A stretch of 50,675 nucleotides of DNA from an uncultured Ruminococcus sp. Its GTDB lineage: Bacteria; Bacillota; Clostridia; Oscillospirales; Acutalibacteraceae. The stretch is taken from contig CADBZY010000017.1 of the NCBI GenBank assembly GCA_902799245.1, positions 1 through 50,675 on the forward strand, given 5' to 3'. Position numbers and translations under genes: made by a program. Each line of letters starts with the position of its first letter. The first letter of the stretch is position 1. The notes beneath the pieces are model-generated. The model saw only the letters and a program-made list of their open reading frames with translations, searched no databases and was not told where the DNA came from. Positions 8,907 through 17,672 of the stretch are shown in pieces.

Positions 8907-9758
8907 GTGGGAACAATAGAAAAAATGTTCATTGCGCTTGGCACTGTGAATCAGATTACGGCACATTTTGACGAATCCGGACGGGAAACGGTGCGTCTTG
9001 CTCTCGAAAAAGCGGAGGAGTATATTGACGGCATGGATGACCGCCTTTCGGTATTCAAGCCGGAGAGCGAAATCTCTCAGATCAATGCCAACGCGGGAAA
9101 ATGTGACACGCTGCTGAGCAGGGACACATTTGAACTGCTGCGGCTTTGTGTAAAATACGGCGAACTGACAGGCGGTGTGTTCGATATAACCACAAAACCG
9201 CTGACAGACGCGGAAAAAACAAAAGCGAGAATCAATTATCACGATATTCTGCTCGATAAAAATAGTCTTTCAGCGAGGCTGAAAAGACCGAATCAGGGAA
9301 TTCATCTGGGAGGCATTGCCAAAGGCTACGCCGTCGACCGTGTGGCAGAGATTCTGGAGCGATACGGGGTAAATGATGCCGTAATCAACTTAGGCGGCAC
9401 GGTTCGCAACATCGGACGGAGCGGTATGGTAGGCATTCGCAATCCGTTTGAGCTGGAAAAAATAGCGCTTTCTTTGGAGAGTGTGGATGAAGCCGTTGTG
9501 ACGTCAGGGCTATACGAGCGAGGAAATCACATATTCGATCCGGTTTCAGGAAAACCTGCCGTTAACGATCTCGCTTCGGTCACGGTGGTTGGGAAGGATG
9601 GCGCCGCTGCCGATGTCGCCGCAACGGCCTGCATGGTTCTCGGCTCGATGCGCGGTGTGCGTCTGCTTAGTTCACTCGGACTGGAAGGCATAGTCATTCT
9701 GCGCAACGGCAGTATGTTTGCCACGAAAAATGTCAGAGAACGGGTTAAATCAGCTTGA
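8907..9758 (+). CDS. apbE: FAD:protein FMN transferase (ApbE)
   Basis: This 283-residue enzyme moves FMN from FAD onto a Thr/Ser of target proteins through a phosphoester bond, using Mg2+. Family marks are DRLSVFKPESEISQIN, the GGVFDIT segment, GIHLGGIAKGYAVDR, NLGGTVRNIG, VVTSGLYERG ... HIFDPVSGKP and the metal-binding AAADVAATACMVLG. The start is a GTG at 8907 with GAGGAGG upstream. No obvious lipoprotein signal is present, so it may act inside the membrane face or be exported another way. The next gene encodes a protein with two flavinylation motifs, its evident substrate. Confidence 0.93.
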   Translation: MGTIEKMFIALGTVNQITAHFDESGRETVRLALEKAEEYIDGMDDRLSVFKPESEISQINANAGKCDTLLSRDTFELLRLCVKYGELTGGVFDITTKPLTDAEKTKARINYHDILLDKNSLSARLKRPNQGIHLGGIAKGYAVDRVAEILERYGVNDAVINLGGTVRNIGRSGMVGIRNPFELEKIALSLESVDEAVVTSGLYERGNHIFDPVSGKPAVNDLASVTVVGKDGAAADVAATACMVLGSMRGVRLLSSLGLEGIVILRNGSMFATKNVRERVKSA

Positions 9759-9793
9759 TAATTTGCATCAATACAAAAAAGGAGTGTTCTGTT

Positions 9794-11626
9794 ATGGAAA
9801 CAAGACAATTGGCAGTTATTAATCATAAAGAGAAGTCGCTCTTCAAGAGCATCAGCGTGACGCAGACTGTAAGACACGCGTTTCAGGTTGTGAGCTTCCT
9901 GCTCATGCCGGGACTGTTTATTCTGGGTCTCGGCGCATTCAAGGGACTGTGGCAGGCGGTACTCGGAGGACAATTTACATGGGCGGCGATGGGCGCACAT
10001 CTGCTGACGCTGCTGGCGATCATCCCGATTACGGCGCTCTGGGGCAGATTCTTCTGCGGCTACCTCTGCGCCTTCGGCGGAATGCAGGAGCTTGCGGCGT
10101 TCGTAGGCAAGAAGCTGGGGCTTCCGAAGCTCTGCATAACCCCGCAGGCCGATCGTATCATGAGAAAAGTCAAGTACGGTGTGCTGGCCGTGCTCTTTGT
10201 ACTCTGGACATTCAGCATTTCCTATGATTTCATCAGTCCGTGGAGTGTATTCGGTCAGTACTCCAACTTCAAAGGCTGGAGCGACCTTTCCGGCTGGCTC
10301 ACCGTCGGAGGACAGTTTTTGATTGCCATAATCGCTTTCTCACTCTTTGTGGAGCGCGGATTCTGTCGCTATCTCTGCCCGCTGGGCGGTGTGTTCAGCT
10401 TAGTTTCCCGCGGCAGACTCTTCAAGATCAAGGGCAACGGACGGTGCGTCGGCTGCGGCAAATGCGACAGCGATTGTCCGATGGGCGTGAATGTTTCGAT
10501 GGAAGCCGGCGGCGCTATCCCCGGCGGCGCTGTCAAATCCTCAGAATGTATAGACTGCTTCCGCTGCGTGGAGAAATGCGGCGCGAAGGCATTGTACACC
10601 TCACCCCGTGAAGCGGTGGCGGGCAGCGCAGCGGCGCTGGCCATAACAGGAATCTATCAGATCGGTGCAATCACCGTCAACTCGCCTTTGGCAGGTATTT
10701 CCAGCCTGACGGCAGTTTCACAGGGAAAGTATGTGGACGGCACCTACGAAGGCACCGCACAGGGCTACCGCGGCGAGATCAAGGTCAAAGTCAAGGTATC
10801 CGGCGGACAGATTACTTCCATCGATGTGGAAAGCTACAGCGACGACGAGCAGTTTTTCAGCCGCGCCAAGAATACGGTTATCAATGAGATTCTTTCGGGA
10901 CAGACAACAGACGTGCAGACCGTCAGCGGCGCGACATTCAGCAGCCGCGGCATCATCCAGGCTGTCGCCAACGCGCTCGGCGTTACCACACAGTTGGGTG
11001 AATTGGAAACTCTCCCCAACGAACACGGTTTCGGCGGTGAAGGCCAGAACGGTGAGCGTGGCGGCAGGGGTCACGGCTTTGGCGGCGGCGACAACGGCGG
11101 CGAGAGAAAAAGACCGGGAGGCAGCGACAACGGCGGCGAGAGAAGGAAACCCGGCAGCCACGACAACGGCGGAAGCAACGAAAACGGCGGACGCAAGAAG
11201 AAGGATCGCCAAGGCACCAATGACAGCAGCGAAAAGAAGGGCAATGATGTTGCCGACAGCCAGCCCGAGACAAATCAGAACGCAGCCCAGAACGCTGATC
11301 TTGACTTCAGCAACCTCAAGGACGGCACCTACAGCGGCACCGGTCAAGGCAGAAACGGCAGCATAGAGGTCACTGTCAAGGTCAAGAAGAACAAGGTGAC
11401 ATCCATCACCATCGAAAGCTCACGCGAAGATTCTCAGTATATGAACCGGGCGAAGGAAACCGTGATCGGCGAGATCATCGACGCGCAGTCGCTGAATGTC
11501 AATACCGTCAGCGGAGCCACCATGAGCAGCAACGGTATTATCGAGGCTGTCGCAAATGCCCTCGGCATTGCGTACACCAATCAGAACAGCCAGATTGGCG
11601 GCAGAGGTTCGCACAGAGGACACTGA
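9794..11626 (+). CDS. Polyferredoxin membrane protein with two FMN-binding (flavinylated) domains
   Basis: The 610-residue protein starts at the ATG at 9794 (METRQLAV, ribosome site GGAG). Several membrane helices (about 30-205) carry NapH/NosR-like FCGYLCAFGG and CRYLCPLGG motifs. Two 4Fe-4S motifs follow: CVGCGKCDSDCP (218-229) and CIDCFRCVEKCG (252-263). Two FMN_bind domains come next, each with the flavinylation motif SGAT (378-381 and 573-576). They are joined by a roughly 100-residue Gly/Asn/Arg/Lys-rich linker that is probably disordered. With the adjacent ApbE this forms a complete route for carrying electrons from the cytoplasmic side to covalently bound flavins outside, as described for flavin-based extracellular electron transfer families. 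The electron donor and final acceptor are unknown. Confidence 0.88.
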   Translation: METRQLAVINHKEKSLFKSISVTQTVRHAFQVVSFLLMPGLFILGLGAFKGLWQAVLGGQFTWAAMGAHLLTLLAIIPITALWGRFFCGYLCAFGGMQELAAFVGKKLGLPKLCITPQADRIMRKVKYGVLAVLFVLWTFSISYDFISPWSVFGQYSNFKGWSDLSGWLTVGGQFLIAIIAFSLFVERGFCRYLCPLGGVFSLVSRGRLFKIKGNGRCVGCGKCDSDCPMGVNVSMEAGGAIPGGAVKSSECIDCFRCVEKCGAKALYTSPREAVAGSAAALAITGIYQIGAITVNSPLAGISSLTAVSQGKYVDGTYEGTAQGYRGEIKVKVKVSGGQITSIDVESYSDDEQFFSRAKNTVINEILSGQTTDVQTVSGATFSSRGIIQAVANALGVTTQLGELETLPNEHGFGGEGQNGERGGRGHGFGGGDNGGERKRPGGSDNGGERRKPGSHDNGGSNENGGRKKKDRQGTNDSSEKKGNDVADSQPETNQNAAQNADLDFSNLKDGTYSGTGQGRNGSIEVTVKVKKNKVTSITIESSREDSQYMNRAKETVIGEIIDAQSLNVNTVSGATMSSNGIIEAVANALGIAYTNQNSQIGGRGSHRGH

Positions 11627-11675
11627 ACAGGTTCATGACAGATGCTGCCGACAATGGTATGAAAAATTAAAGCAT

Positions 11676-11719
11676 GAAAAAATGACGTATTGGCGGTTAA
11701 GCGGATACGTCATTTTTTC
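11676..11719 (+). terminator. Rho-independent terminator of the flavin electron-transfer operon
   Basis: AAAAAATGACGTAT pairs with ATACGTCATTTTTT around a 14-nt loop, about 50 nt past the stop. Confidence 0.9.
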
Positions 11720-11816
11720 GTGGCTTGTTAGAAACGGGTTGTTTTTTGGCTGCAAGTGGTATAGAATAATAAAAGACCGCAACAGCGCAAACCGTCAGAT
11801 GACAGGGGGCAATCAA

Positions 11817-12956
11817 TTGAAGAAGCTGCATATTCTTATGGTAAACCTGCCCTATTCGGGGCATACAAATCCCACGCTGCCGCTTGCAAAGGCGCTTGTC
11901 GGGCGAGGACACAGCGTAACCTACATCAATGCAGAAGCATTCCGGGAGCCTGTCGAAAAGACAGGCGCGAAGTTTGAGCCGTATGGAAAGTATTATCCTG
12001 AGCATCCCACCGAGAATCAGAAAAAACGGATGTCCTTCCGGGCGGCGTTCGACACCGCGCTGGAGATAGGGGAGAGGGAGAACCCCGACCTGCTGGTATA
12101 CGAAATGTTCTTCCATCCCGGCATCGAGGTGGCCAAAAGGCTGCAAATACCGTGTGTCAGACAGTTCTCGCAGTCCGCGTGGTCAGAGGCTGCATGGAAC
12201 AATGCGCCGAAGATGTTCCGGCTGTCGGCGCGGCTTATCGACCGGCAGATTCTGTCCTATGACGACATCAGGCATATGGGAATTATCGGAAGATCGTCGC
12301 TGCATGACGGAATTATCGGCGCGAAGCCGGAACTGAATATCGTCTATCTGCCCGAACAGTTCCAACCGGAGCGGGACAGCTTGGACGAGAAATATGTATT
12401 TACCGTTCCGCACCCTGAAAGAGAGACCGGTGAAATAAAAATCCCATTCGATGAGATGAAAAAGCCGATTGTCTATATCTCCCTCGGCAGCATCATCAGC
12501 AACAAGGGCTTCTGCAAGGAATGCATAAGAGCGTTCGGAGGAAAAGAGTTTTCCGTGATACTCACCACCGGAAAGATAGCTCCCGGTTCACTCGGCAAAA
12601 TTCCGCCCAATATATTCGCGTATTCATTTGTGCCGCAGATAGAGGTTTTGCGACACGCTGACGTGTTCCTTACCCACTGCGGCATGAACAGCGTGAACGA
12701 AGCGCTTTGCGCAGGTGTGCCGATGGTGGCCATGCCGTTCATTAACGATCAGGTGATGAATGCAGCGCGGCTCACCGAGCTGGGACTTGCCAAGCGGGTT
12801 CGTTCCTTCCCGAGCAGCGGCAGACAGCTGCTCCGCACCGTGCGGGAAGTGGCGGCGGACGGTGAGATGAAGGCCAGAGCCGAAGAAATGCGCCGCGTGA
12901 TCGAAAATCAGCCGGGAATGGACAGCATAGTGGAGAAAATAGAGAACATCGTTTAA
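11817..12956 (+). CDS. GT1-family (UGT/MGT-type) glycosyltransferase
   Basis: The 379-residue enzyme has the GT-B fold of macrolide/UDP-sugar glycosyltransferases. The N-terminal part reads LKKLHILMVNLPYSGHTNPT, with the acceptor-side His of SGHTNP. The C-terminal donor-binding part carries VYISLGS, the THCGMNSVNEAL motif and a final DQ (NDQVMNAARL). I start it at the TTG at 11817 because AGGGGG lies 7 nt upstream. Upstream in-frame codons belong to the preceding terminator region. It stands alone, so the acceptor is unknown; related enzymes glycosylate natural products, xenobiotics or sterols, transferring from a nucleotide sugar. Confidence 0.87.
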   Translation: MKKLHILMVNLPYSGHTNPTLPLAKALVGRGHSVTYINAEAFREPVEKTGAKFEPYGKYYPEHPTENQKKRMSFRAAFDTALEIGERENPDLLVYEMFFHPGIEVAKRLQIPCVRQFSQSAWSEAAWNNAPKMFRLSARLIDRQILSYDDIRHMGIIGRSSLHDGIIGAKPELNIVYLPEQFQPERDSLDEKYVFTVPHPERETGEIKIPFDEMKKPIVYISLGSIISNKGFCKECIRAFGGKEFSVILTTGKIAPGSLGKIPPNIFAYSFVPQIEVLRHADVFLTHCGMNSVNEALCAGVPMVAMPFINDQVMNAARLTELGLAKRVRSFPSSGRQLLRTVREVAADGEMKARAEEMRRVIENQPGMDSIVEKIENIV

Positions 12957-13229
12957 TTATCTCTCCCGGAAGCAGTATTCGCCATCGACAAGGGGAATTG
13001 TTTTGACTGACATCTTTTCTATACTGACATAACGGCCTCTTTCGACCGCCTGAATCACCGCGTCGATCTGCTGTTCCGTGCCCTGAATTTCCATTGATAC
13101 CGAGCCGTCATATTCGTTGCAAACCCAGCCTGTTGCACCGACCGCGTCGGCGGCGTGACAGGCGCGGTAGCGAAATCCGACGCCCTGCACTATTCCGTAG
13201 AATACGATGTATTTGCGTATTTGATTCAT
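12957..13229 (-). CDS. acyP: Acylphosphatase
   Basis: This 90-residue enzyme hydrolyses acyl phosphates such as acetyl phosphate and carbamoyl phosphate. The signatures GIVQGVGFRYR (catalytic Arg) and GWVCNEYDGSVSMEIQG (catalytic Asn) are both intact. An ATG-CAC-ATG start pair is present; the second ATG at 13229 has better spacing (9 nt) to the GGAG site. It is convergent with the glycosyltransferase, with stops adjacent and no intergenic gap. Confidence 0.93.
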   Translation of the reverse strand: MNQIRKYIVFYGIVQGVGFRYRACHAADAVGATGWVCNEYDGSVSMEIQGTEQQIDAVIQAVERGRYVSIEKMSVKTIPLVDGEYCFRER

Positions 13230-13399
13230 GTGCATTATCTCCTTTGTGTTATGTCCATCATAACATGACAGCTCACGTTTTGTCAAATCAAATGTGACGG
13301 CATTACATCCCGCCATTCACCGGAATTCATATCTCACATATTATGCTAATGAAAGCATAATGCATTACAGAAAAATGCTTTCCGACAGGAGGTATGAAT

Positions 13400-13825
13400 A
13401 TGAATGACAGCAGATGCGGCAATATCGACATGGGCTGCAAGCCCGTGGCAGTGAATATTGAACGCCTCACCGAAAACAACAGGAATTACAGGACGGCGCT
13501 TTGGACGGGAGAGCATTTGCAGGTGACGCTCATGTGTATTCCCGTGGGCGGTGACATCGGCGCGGAGGTACACTGTGATACGGACCAGTTTTTGCGCATA
13601 GAGAGCGGCTGCGCTCTTGCCGTGACGGGTTCGTGCAGAAATCAGATGAACTGCCGCCGCAAGGTAACGGAAGGCTGTGCGGTGATCATTCCCGCCGGAA
13701 CGTGGCACAATCTCGTCAACATCGGTAATACGCCGCTTAAGGTGTATTCCATCTATGCGCCGCCTCATCACCCGTTCGGCACGGTGCAGTGTACCAAAAA
13801 GGACGCTCTGTGCGCCGGAAGATGA
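13400..13825 (+). CDS. Cupin-domain protein
   Basis: This 141-residue single-cupin protein has motif 1 around GGDIGAEVHCDTDQFLRIESG and motif 2 around IIPAGTWHNLVNIGNTPLKVYSIYAP, with His/Glu metal-ligand candidates. The start at 13400 (MNDSRCGN) has AGGAGG 7 nt upstream; the ATG two codons earlier lies too close to it. The family resembles mannose-6-phosphate-isomerase-like cupins of Clostridia. Substrate unknown. A single-gene unit ending at a bidirectional terminator. Confidence 0.82.
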   Translation: MNDSRCGNIDMGCKPVAVNIERLTENNRNYRTALWTGEHLQVTLMCIPVGGDIGAEVHCDTDQFLRIESGCALAVTGSCRNQMNCRRKVTEGCAVIIPAGTWHNLVNIGNTPLKVYSIYAPPHHPFGTVQCTKKDALCAGR

Positions 13826-13850
13826 GTCCTTTTCGTTCCCGAATAATAGT

Positions 13851-13897
13851 AAAAAATGCCGGAGGAGCTGTTTTGCCAGTCGCTTCTCCGGTTTTTT
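13851..13897. terminator. Bidirectional terminator between cupin and DUF6774 genes
   Basis: CCGGAG (13859-13864) pairs with CTCCGG (13886-13891), with an A-run on the left and a T-run on the right, so it can end transcripts from both convergent genes. Confidence 0.75.
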
Positions 13898-13910
13898 CTT
13901 TTCTCCAAAG

Positions 13911-14078
13911 CTATTCCTGTCCCGTTTCGCAGATACTCCTCTGTAAGGAAATGGTGGCAAGCGTATCGCCGAGCTGGGTGAATACCGCCGCCAACAGGGT
14001 CAATTCCTGCGTGGTCAGTCGGTTCCCCAAGGTATTGGCAACTGCCGTAATTGCCGCCGTCAATTGGCATGGCTGCAA
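13911..14078 (-). CDS. DUF6774-type small protein (55 aa)
   Basis: A TTG start at 14078 with AGGAGG 8 nt upstream opens a 55-residue frame ending at a TAG at 13911. It reads LQPCQLTAAITAVANTLGNR, then LTTQELTLLAAVFTQLGDTLATISLQRSICE. The LAxxFxQLGDTLATI core is how I remember the DUF6774 family of small Clostridial proteins. The role is unknown; two short amphipathic helices and a conserved Cys near each end are visible. Confidence 0.75.
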   Translation of the reverse strand: MQPCQLTAAITAVANTLGNRLTTQELTLLAAVFTQLGDTLATISLQRSICETGQE

Positions 14079-14162
14079 GTCCGTCACCTCCTGTTCTGAC
14101 CGATTCTATTCACATAGTATTCGACAGCGGTAATTTTTTTCTGAATTTGTTGAAAAAAGTAC

Positions 14163-14191
14163 TTGACAAATATATCGGATAGTGATATATT
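14163..14191 (+). promoter_or_regulatory. Promoter with overlapping PadR-type operator
   Basis: TTGACA (14163-14168) and TATATT (14186-14191) are spaced by 17 nt. The spacer is flanked by perfect inverted arms, AATATATC and GATATATT, with a 7-nt centre. A third half-site AATATATCG lies near 14213. A repressor bound here would block the promoter of the operon that encodes its own PadR-family regulator. Confidence 0.8.
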
Positions 14192-14275
14192 TTAATCAGA
14201 GTTACGGAATCCAATATATCGTGTTGCGTAATACGGAAGTTCGCAAATGTAAAAAAACGAAAAGAGGAAAGTATT

Positions 14276-15220
14276 ATGTCGTTATCCGTTCAGAAGGCAC
14301 AGGAAATATTTGAAAATCACCCTACCAGATTCAGCAGGAAAGAAAAGGCCGCTTTGAGAAGCACCCTTCGCCAAGAGCTTGGAAAGATGGGATATGCTGA
14401 TGAAGAAATCACTGAAATCAGCGCGTCCGGCACCAATCTGCTTGTTGGTGACCCTCACGCGGAATACATGTTTACAGCGCATTATGACACTCCCGGCCGA
14501 ACCGGCTGGATGCTTCACTCCTCATGGCTGTGGGGACAGACCGGGGCGAATGTTTTTCTCATGCTGATCTTTTGTCTGGTGGGCTTTACGGCTCCGATGG
14601 CCTGTTCGTTCCTGTTCCCGGAGGCGTCAGGCTTTGGTTTGTTTTGGATAGGTGAACTGTCGATCATGTCGGCATTGCTGGTTATGATTATTTCCATGGT
14701 CATTAAAAACAATAATAACCGCAACGACAACACCAGCGGCGTGCTTTCGCTCCTGGCCATGGCGCAGAAAGTCGCCGTTGATGAGGATATGAGGAAAAAA
14801 TGCTGCTTTGTTTTCTTTGACAATGAGGAATGGGGGTTGCTCGGTTCCGGCGGTTTTGCCAAGCACTGCAAAAAGAACGGCATTGATCTGAGCAATACGA
14901 AGGTTATCAATTTCGACTGTGTGGGCAACGGCGATGTGCTTACCTTTGCGTCCACGAAGGATACACCGATCACCGGGTCACTCGCAAAGGCTTTTGAGGA
15001 AAAAGGAGAAAAGCCTGTCATTAAGCGCAGTGCTATGATCTTCCTCAGCGACCATGCCAATTTCAAAAATTCGGTTATGGTCAGCTATACAAAGAAATCC
15101 CTCATAGGTTTGCTCTACCTGCCGCTTATTCACACATCAAAGGATACTGTCTGTGACGTGGAGCAGATCAACCAACTGACCGACGATGTGTTCAGCTTTG
15201 CAAAGGAAGGTATCATTTAG
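14276..15220 (+). CDS. M28-family zinc peptidase with membrane segments
   Basis: The 314-residue protein carries M28 metal and catalytic motifs in order: TAHYDTP (Zn-His), RNDNTSGV (bridging Asp), FFDNEEWGLLGS (Glu-Glu), NFDCVGNGD (Asp) and LIHTSKDTV (final His). Two hydrophobic segments (about 95-145) are inserted between the first two motifs, so it is probably anchored in the membrane. M28 enzymes are aminopeptidases or carboxypeptidases. It is the first gene of the PadR operon, so its level is likely set by the PadR repressor's ligand. Confidence 0.85.
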   Translation: MSLSVQKAQEIFENHPTRFSRKEKAALRSTLRQELGKMGYADEEITEISASGTNLLVGDPHAEYMFTAHYDTPGRTGWMLHSSWLWGQTGANVFLMLIFCLVGFTAPMACSFLFPEASGFGLFWIGELSIMSALLVMIISMVIKNNNNRNDNTSGVLSLLAMAQKVAVDEDMRKKCCFVFFDNEEWGLLGSGGFAKHCKKNGIDLSNTKVINFDCVGNGDVLTFASTKDTPITGSLAKAFEEKGEKPVIKRSAMIFLSDHANFKNSVMVSYTKKSLIGLLYLPLIHTSKDTVCDVEQINQLTDDVFSFAKEGII

Positions 15221-15255
15221 TGAAATGAAACAAATGCTTCAATGGGAGATGTTGA

Positions 15256-15603
15256 ATGATGAATGAAAGCAAAGGCGCTTTGACAGAGGCTGTGTATTAC
15301 ATACTCATCTCGCTCTATACGCCGCTGCACGGCTACGGCGTGATACAAAACGTCGAAAAACTCAGCGGGGGAAGGGTCAGACTGGGAGCCGGGACGCTTT
15401 ACGGAGCGCTGAATACCCTTTTGTCACGCGGCTGGATCGTCGAAAGCGGCGAGTCAGGGGAGCGGAAGAAGGAATACATCATTACCGAAGCCGGCAAACG
15501 GGCGGTGCTTGACGAGATAGACCGCCTGCAGGAGCTTCTGGACAACGGAAGAGCCCTGCTTGAAACGCAAAAAGGCTGCATGAGGGAGGCTGATGCAAAG
15601 TGA
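15256..15603 (+). CDS. PadR-family transcriptional regulator
   Basis: The 115-residue protein has the PadR winged helix: YYILISLYTPLHGYGVIQNV, then GAGTLYGALNTLLSRGWI and the wing GERKKEYIITEAGKRAV, followed by a C-terminal dimerisation helix. These regulators usually repress their own operon and are released by small molecules, often in envelope stress or drug response. The operator-like dyad in the promoter of this operon is the probable target. The gene overlaps the next by 4 nt (GTGA). Confidence 0.92.
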   Translation: MMNESKGALTEAVYYILISLYTPLHGYGVIQNVEKLSGGRVRLGAGTLYGALNTLLSRGWIVESGESGERKKEYIITEAGKRAVLDEIDRLQELLDNGRALLETQKGCMREADAK

Positions 15604-16226
15604 ATGTTGAGAAAAAGCAGACCGTCACCAGATTCCGCGCCTACGCGACCATTGACCGCGAAGAGACATTCCTGAACGAGATGTGCGCCGAAGGCTGGAA
15701 GCCGATAAAAATTACGCTCGGCGCGTGGTTTCGTTTTGAGAAGTGTCAGCCGGGCGAATACATAGCCAGGGTAACCACATGCGTTGACCCGAAGGGAAAA
15801 AAAGAAAGCAGAAAGCGCAGGGAACAGCTCACGGAATATCTGACCGAATCCGGGGCGGAGATCATTCCCGAGACAAACATAGACGCAGGCACACGCATTT
15901 ACGCTGTCCGCAGAGCTGACATGGGCGATTTTGAAATCAATACAGACATCGACTCACAGATCAGCGAATATACCGGAAGACGCAGGTACCACCTTGTATT
16001 TGGGGCGGCATTGCTTGTTTTCTTCGTATTGTTTCTTTTTTTGGGAAGCACTATGGTTTACGATTACATGTTGAACCCTGATGAGAGATTTCACCTGTCT
16101 TACGCCTGCATTGAATATGCCTGCGCTGCCGTGGAGCTGGTATGCGGTTTGGTACTGCTGCTCCCGGTACCCAAATATTCCAAAAAGATCCGCGAGCTAA
16201 AGAGCAGACGCACAATCGAGGAATAA
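15600..16226 (+). CDS. DUF2812-family membrane protein
   Basis: This 208-residue protein starts at the GTG overlapping the padR stop. The N-terminal half matches DUF2812 (FRAYATIDREETFLNEMCAE, GWKPIKITLGAWFRFEKCQP); the C-terminal half has two membrane helices (about 134-155 and 170-192). PadR-DUF2812 pairs are common in Firmicutes, and the DUF2812 protein is thought to be an effector or anti-regulator at the membrane. Its function is not known. Confidence 0.85.
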   Translation: MNVEKKQTVTRFRAYATIDREETFLNEMCAEGWKPIKITLGAWFRFEKCQPGEYIARVTTCVDPKGKKESRKRREQLTEYLTESGAEIIPETNIDAGTRIYAVRRADMGDFEINTDIDSQISEYTGRRRYHLVFGAALLVFFVLFLFLGSTMVYDYMLNPDERFHLSYACIEYACAAVELVCGLVLLLPVPKYSKKIRELKSRRTIEE

Positions 16227-16366
16227 AGCATATGACCAGCCACCAAGATAAGCAGACGAATAGATGCGTGAACTGTTTGTGTCATCCGAGGCCGATGACG
16301 AAACACGCCGCCGGGATAGTCTGCTGTTGACGGATGTAACTTATATTACAAGGCAATTATTTTCGG

Positions 16367-16395
16367 TTGCTATTGTTAGAAATTTATGATACAAT
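16367..16395 (+). promoter_or_regulatory. Sigma-A promoter (TTGCTA-N17-TACAAT)
   Basis: The -35 TTGCTA (16367-16372) and -10 TACAAT (16390-16395) have 17-nt spacing, 43 nt before the TTG start of the M48 gene. Confidence 0.75.
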
Positions 16396-16438
16396 CAACA
16401 CAAAAACAATTTCAGCAGATGAAAGGAGAATTCTCAAA

Positions 16439-17644
16439 TTGGATAACAATCTTAATCCCCAGGGTGTGCCGCAGCAGCCGGTACAGCCGCAGTACATTCC
16501 GCAGCAGCCGGTTGAACCGCAGGCACAGTACGTGTCGCAGCAGCCGTATGCTCCGCAGGCACAGTACGTGTCGCAGCAGCCGTATGTTCCGCAACCGCAG
16601 TATGTACCGCAGCAGACGTTTATTCCGCAGCCGCAGAATATTCCTCCCCAGATGGGGCCGGACGGCAAGCCGGTTTATCAGCCGATTGACAAGCGAATCA
16701 TAAAGCAATGCAGGCATAAGGCGGAAAAACGCTGGTACCGAAGACTTTTCGTGCTGAATATTCTGATCATTGTTATTGTCATTGCCTATTTCTTCTATTC
16801 GATGGACGAAAACAAGAAGTATTATGACAATATCGTCGATTATTATTCATCGGTCATCGAAGAAGCACGGAAGGAACTCGAGAATCCGGATGATTCAAAC
16901 GCGGAAGACGCAAATGACAGCGAAGAAGAAAAGAAAAATACTCTCGAGGAGGAAATAGGCGAGACTCCCGAAAGTGTGGAATACCTTGTGCTGATAATCT
17001 TCACTGCTATTGCTATTCCGTTCGTAGTCAGCTATGCGTATGCGCAGTATCGCAGTATGTCGGTGCGGATTACCGAAAAGACCTACCCCGAGATATATGC
17101 TGTTCTGGAGGAATACGCACAGAAGTTAGGCATGAAGCGGGTGCCTAAGATTTACATGGTGCAGGGGGACGGCGTGTTGAACGCTTTTTCATCGTTTATT
17201 CCGTTCAGACAGTACATAGAGATTTACGCCGACCTGTTGGAGGTTGCATACCGCGAGTATCACGATATGGCGACGATCCGATTCATCATAGCGCACGAAA
17301 TGGCACATATCTATTACAAGCACGCCACCATGCATTATTATTACGGCATGATGTTTTCACAGGCGATTCCGATTCTCGGCCCTACTGCCTCCCGCGCCAG
17401 AGAATACAGCTGTGACCGTCTGGCACAACTGCTTTCCGGGAGCGACGGAGTGGAGGCCATGATGTCACTTGTCGCCGGAAAGCATCTTTACAAGCAGGTG
17501 GATAAAAACGATTATCTGCATCATGCCTGCGAGGTGAAGGGATTCTTCGTGTTCTGCTACAATCTGGTGTGCAGTCACCCGATAATGACCAAGCGTGTTC
17601 TTGCCCTCGTCGATCCGCAGAGAAGAAGCGGAATGCTCTATTGA
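16439..17644 (+). CDS. M48-family membrane metallopeptidase with Pro/Gln-rich N-terminus
   Basis: The 401-residue protein starts at the TTG at 16439 with AAAGGAGAA upstream; the longer frame begins inside the promoter. Residues 9-72 are Pro/Gln/Tyr repeats (including two near-identical 36-bp DNA units around 16513-16585), probably a disordered cytoplasmic tail. Membrane helices lie near 102-120 and 182-202, separated by an acidic stretch. The zinc site HEMAH (286-290) with the downstream Glu in AREYSCD (322) defines M48 (HtpX/Ste24-like). It probably degrades membrane or secreted proteins in stress. A CPBP membrane protease gene follows 28 nt later. Confidence 0.87.
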   Translation: MDNNLNPQGVPQQPVQPQYIPQQPVEPQAQYVSQQPYAPQAQYVSQQPYVPQPQYVPQQTFIPQPQNIPPQMGPDGKPVYQPIDKRIIKQCRHKAEKRWYRRLFVLNILIIVIVIAYFFYSMDENKKYYDNIVDYYSSVIEEARKELENPDDSNAEDANDSEEEKKNTLEEEIGETPESVEYLVLIIFTAIAIPFVVSYAYAQYRSMSVRITEKTYPEIYAVLEEYAQKLGMKRVPKIYMVQGDGVLNAFSSFIPFRQYIEIYADLLEVAYREYHDMATIRFIIAHEMAHIYYKHATMHYYYGMMFSQAIPILGPTASRAREYSCDRLAQLLSGSDGVEAMMSLVAGKHLYKQVDKNDYLHHACEVKGFFVFCYNLVCSHPIMTKRVLALVDPQRRSGMLY

Positions 17645-17672
17645 TTTGCAGTTAATGAAAGGATGAGTGAAT

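Noticed and set aside
16367-16438. Upstream TTG as the M48 gene start
   Set aside because: It coincides with the promoter -35 box; the TTG at 16439 has a proper ribosome site.
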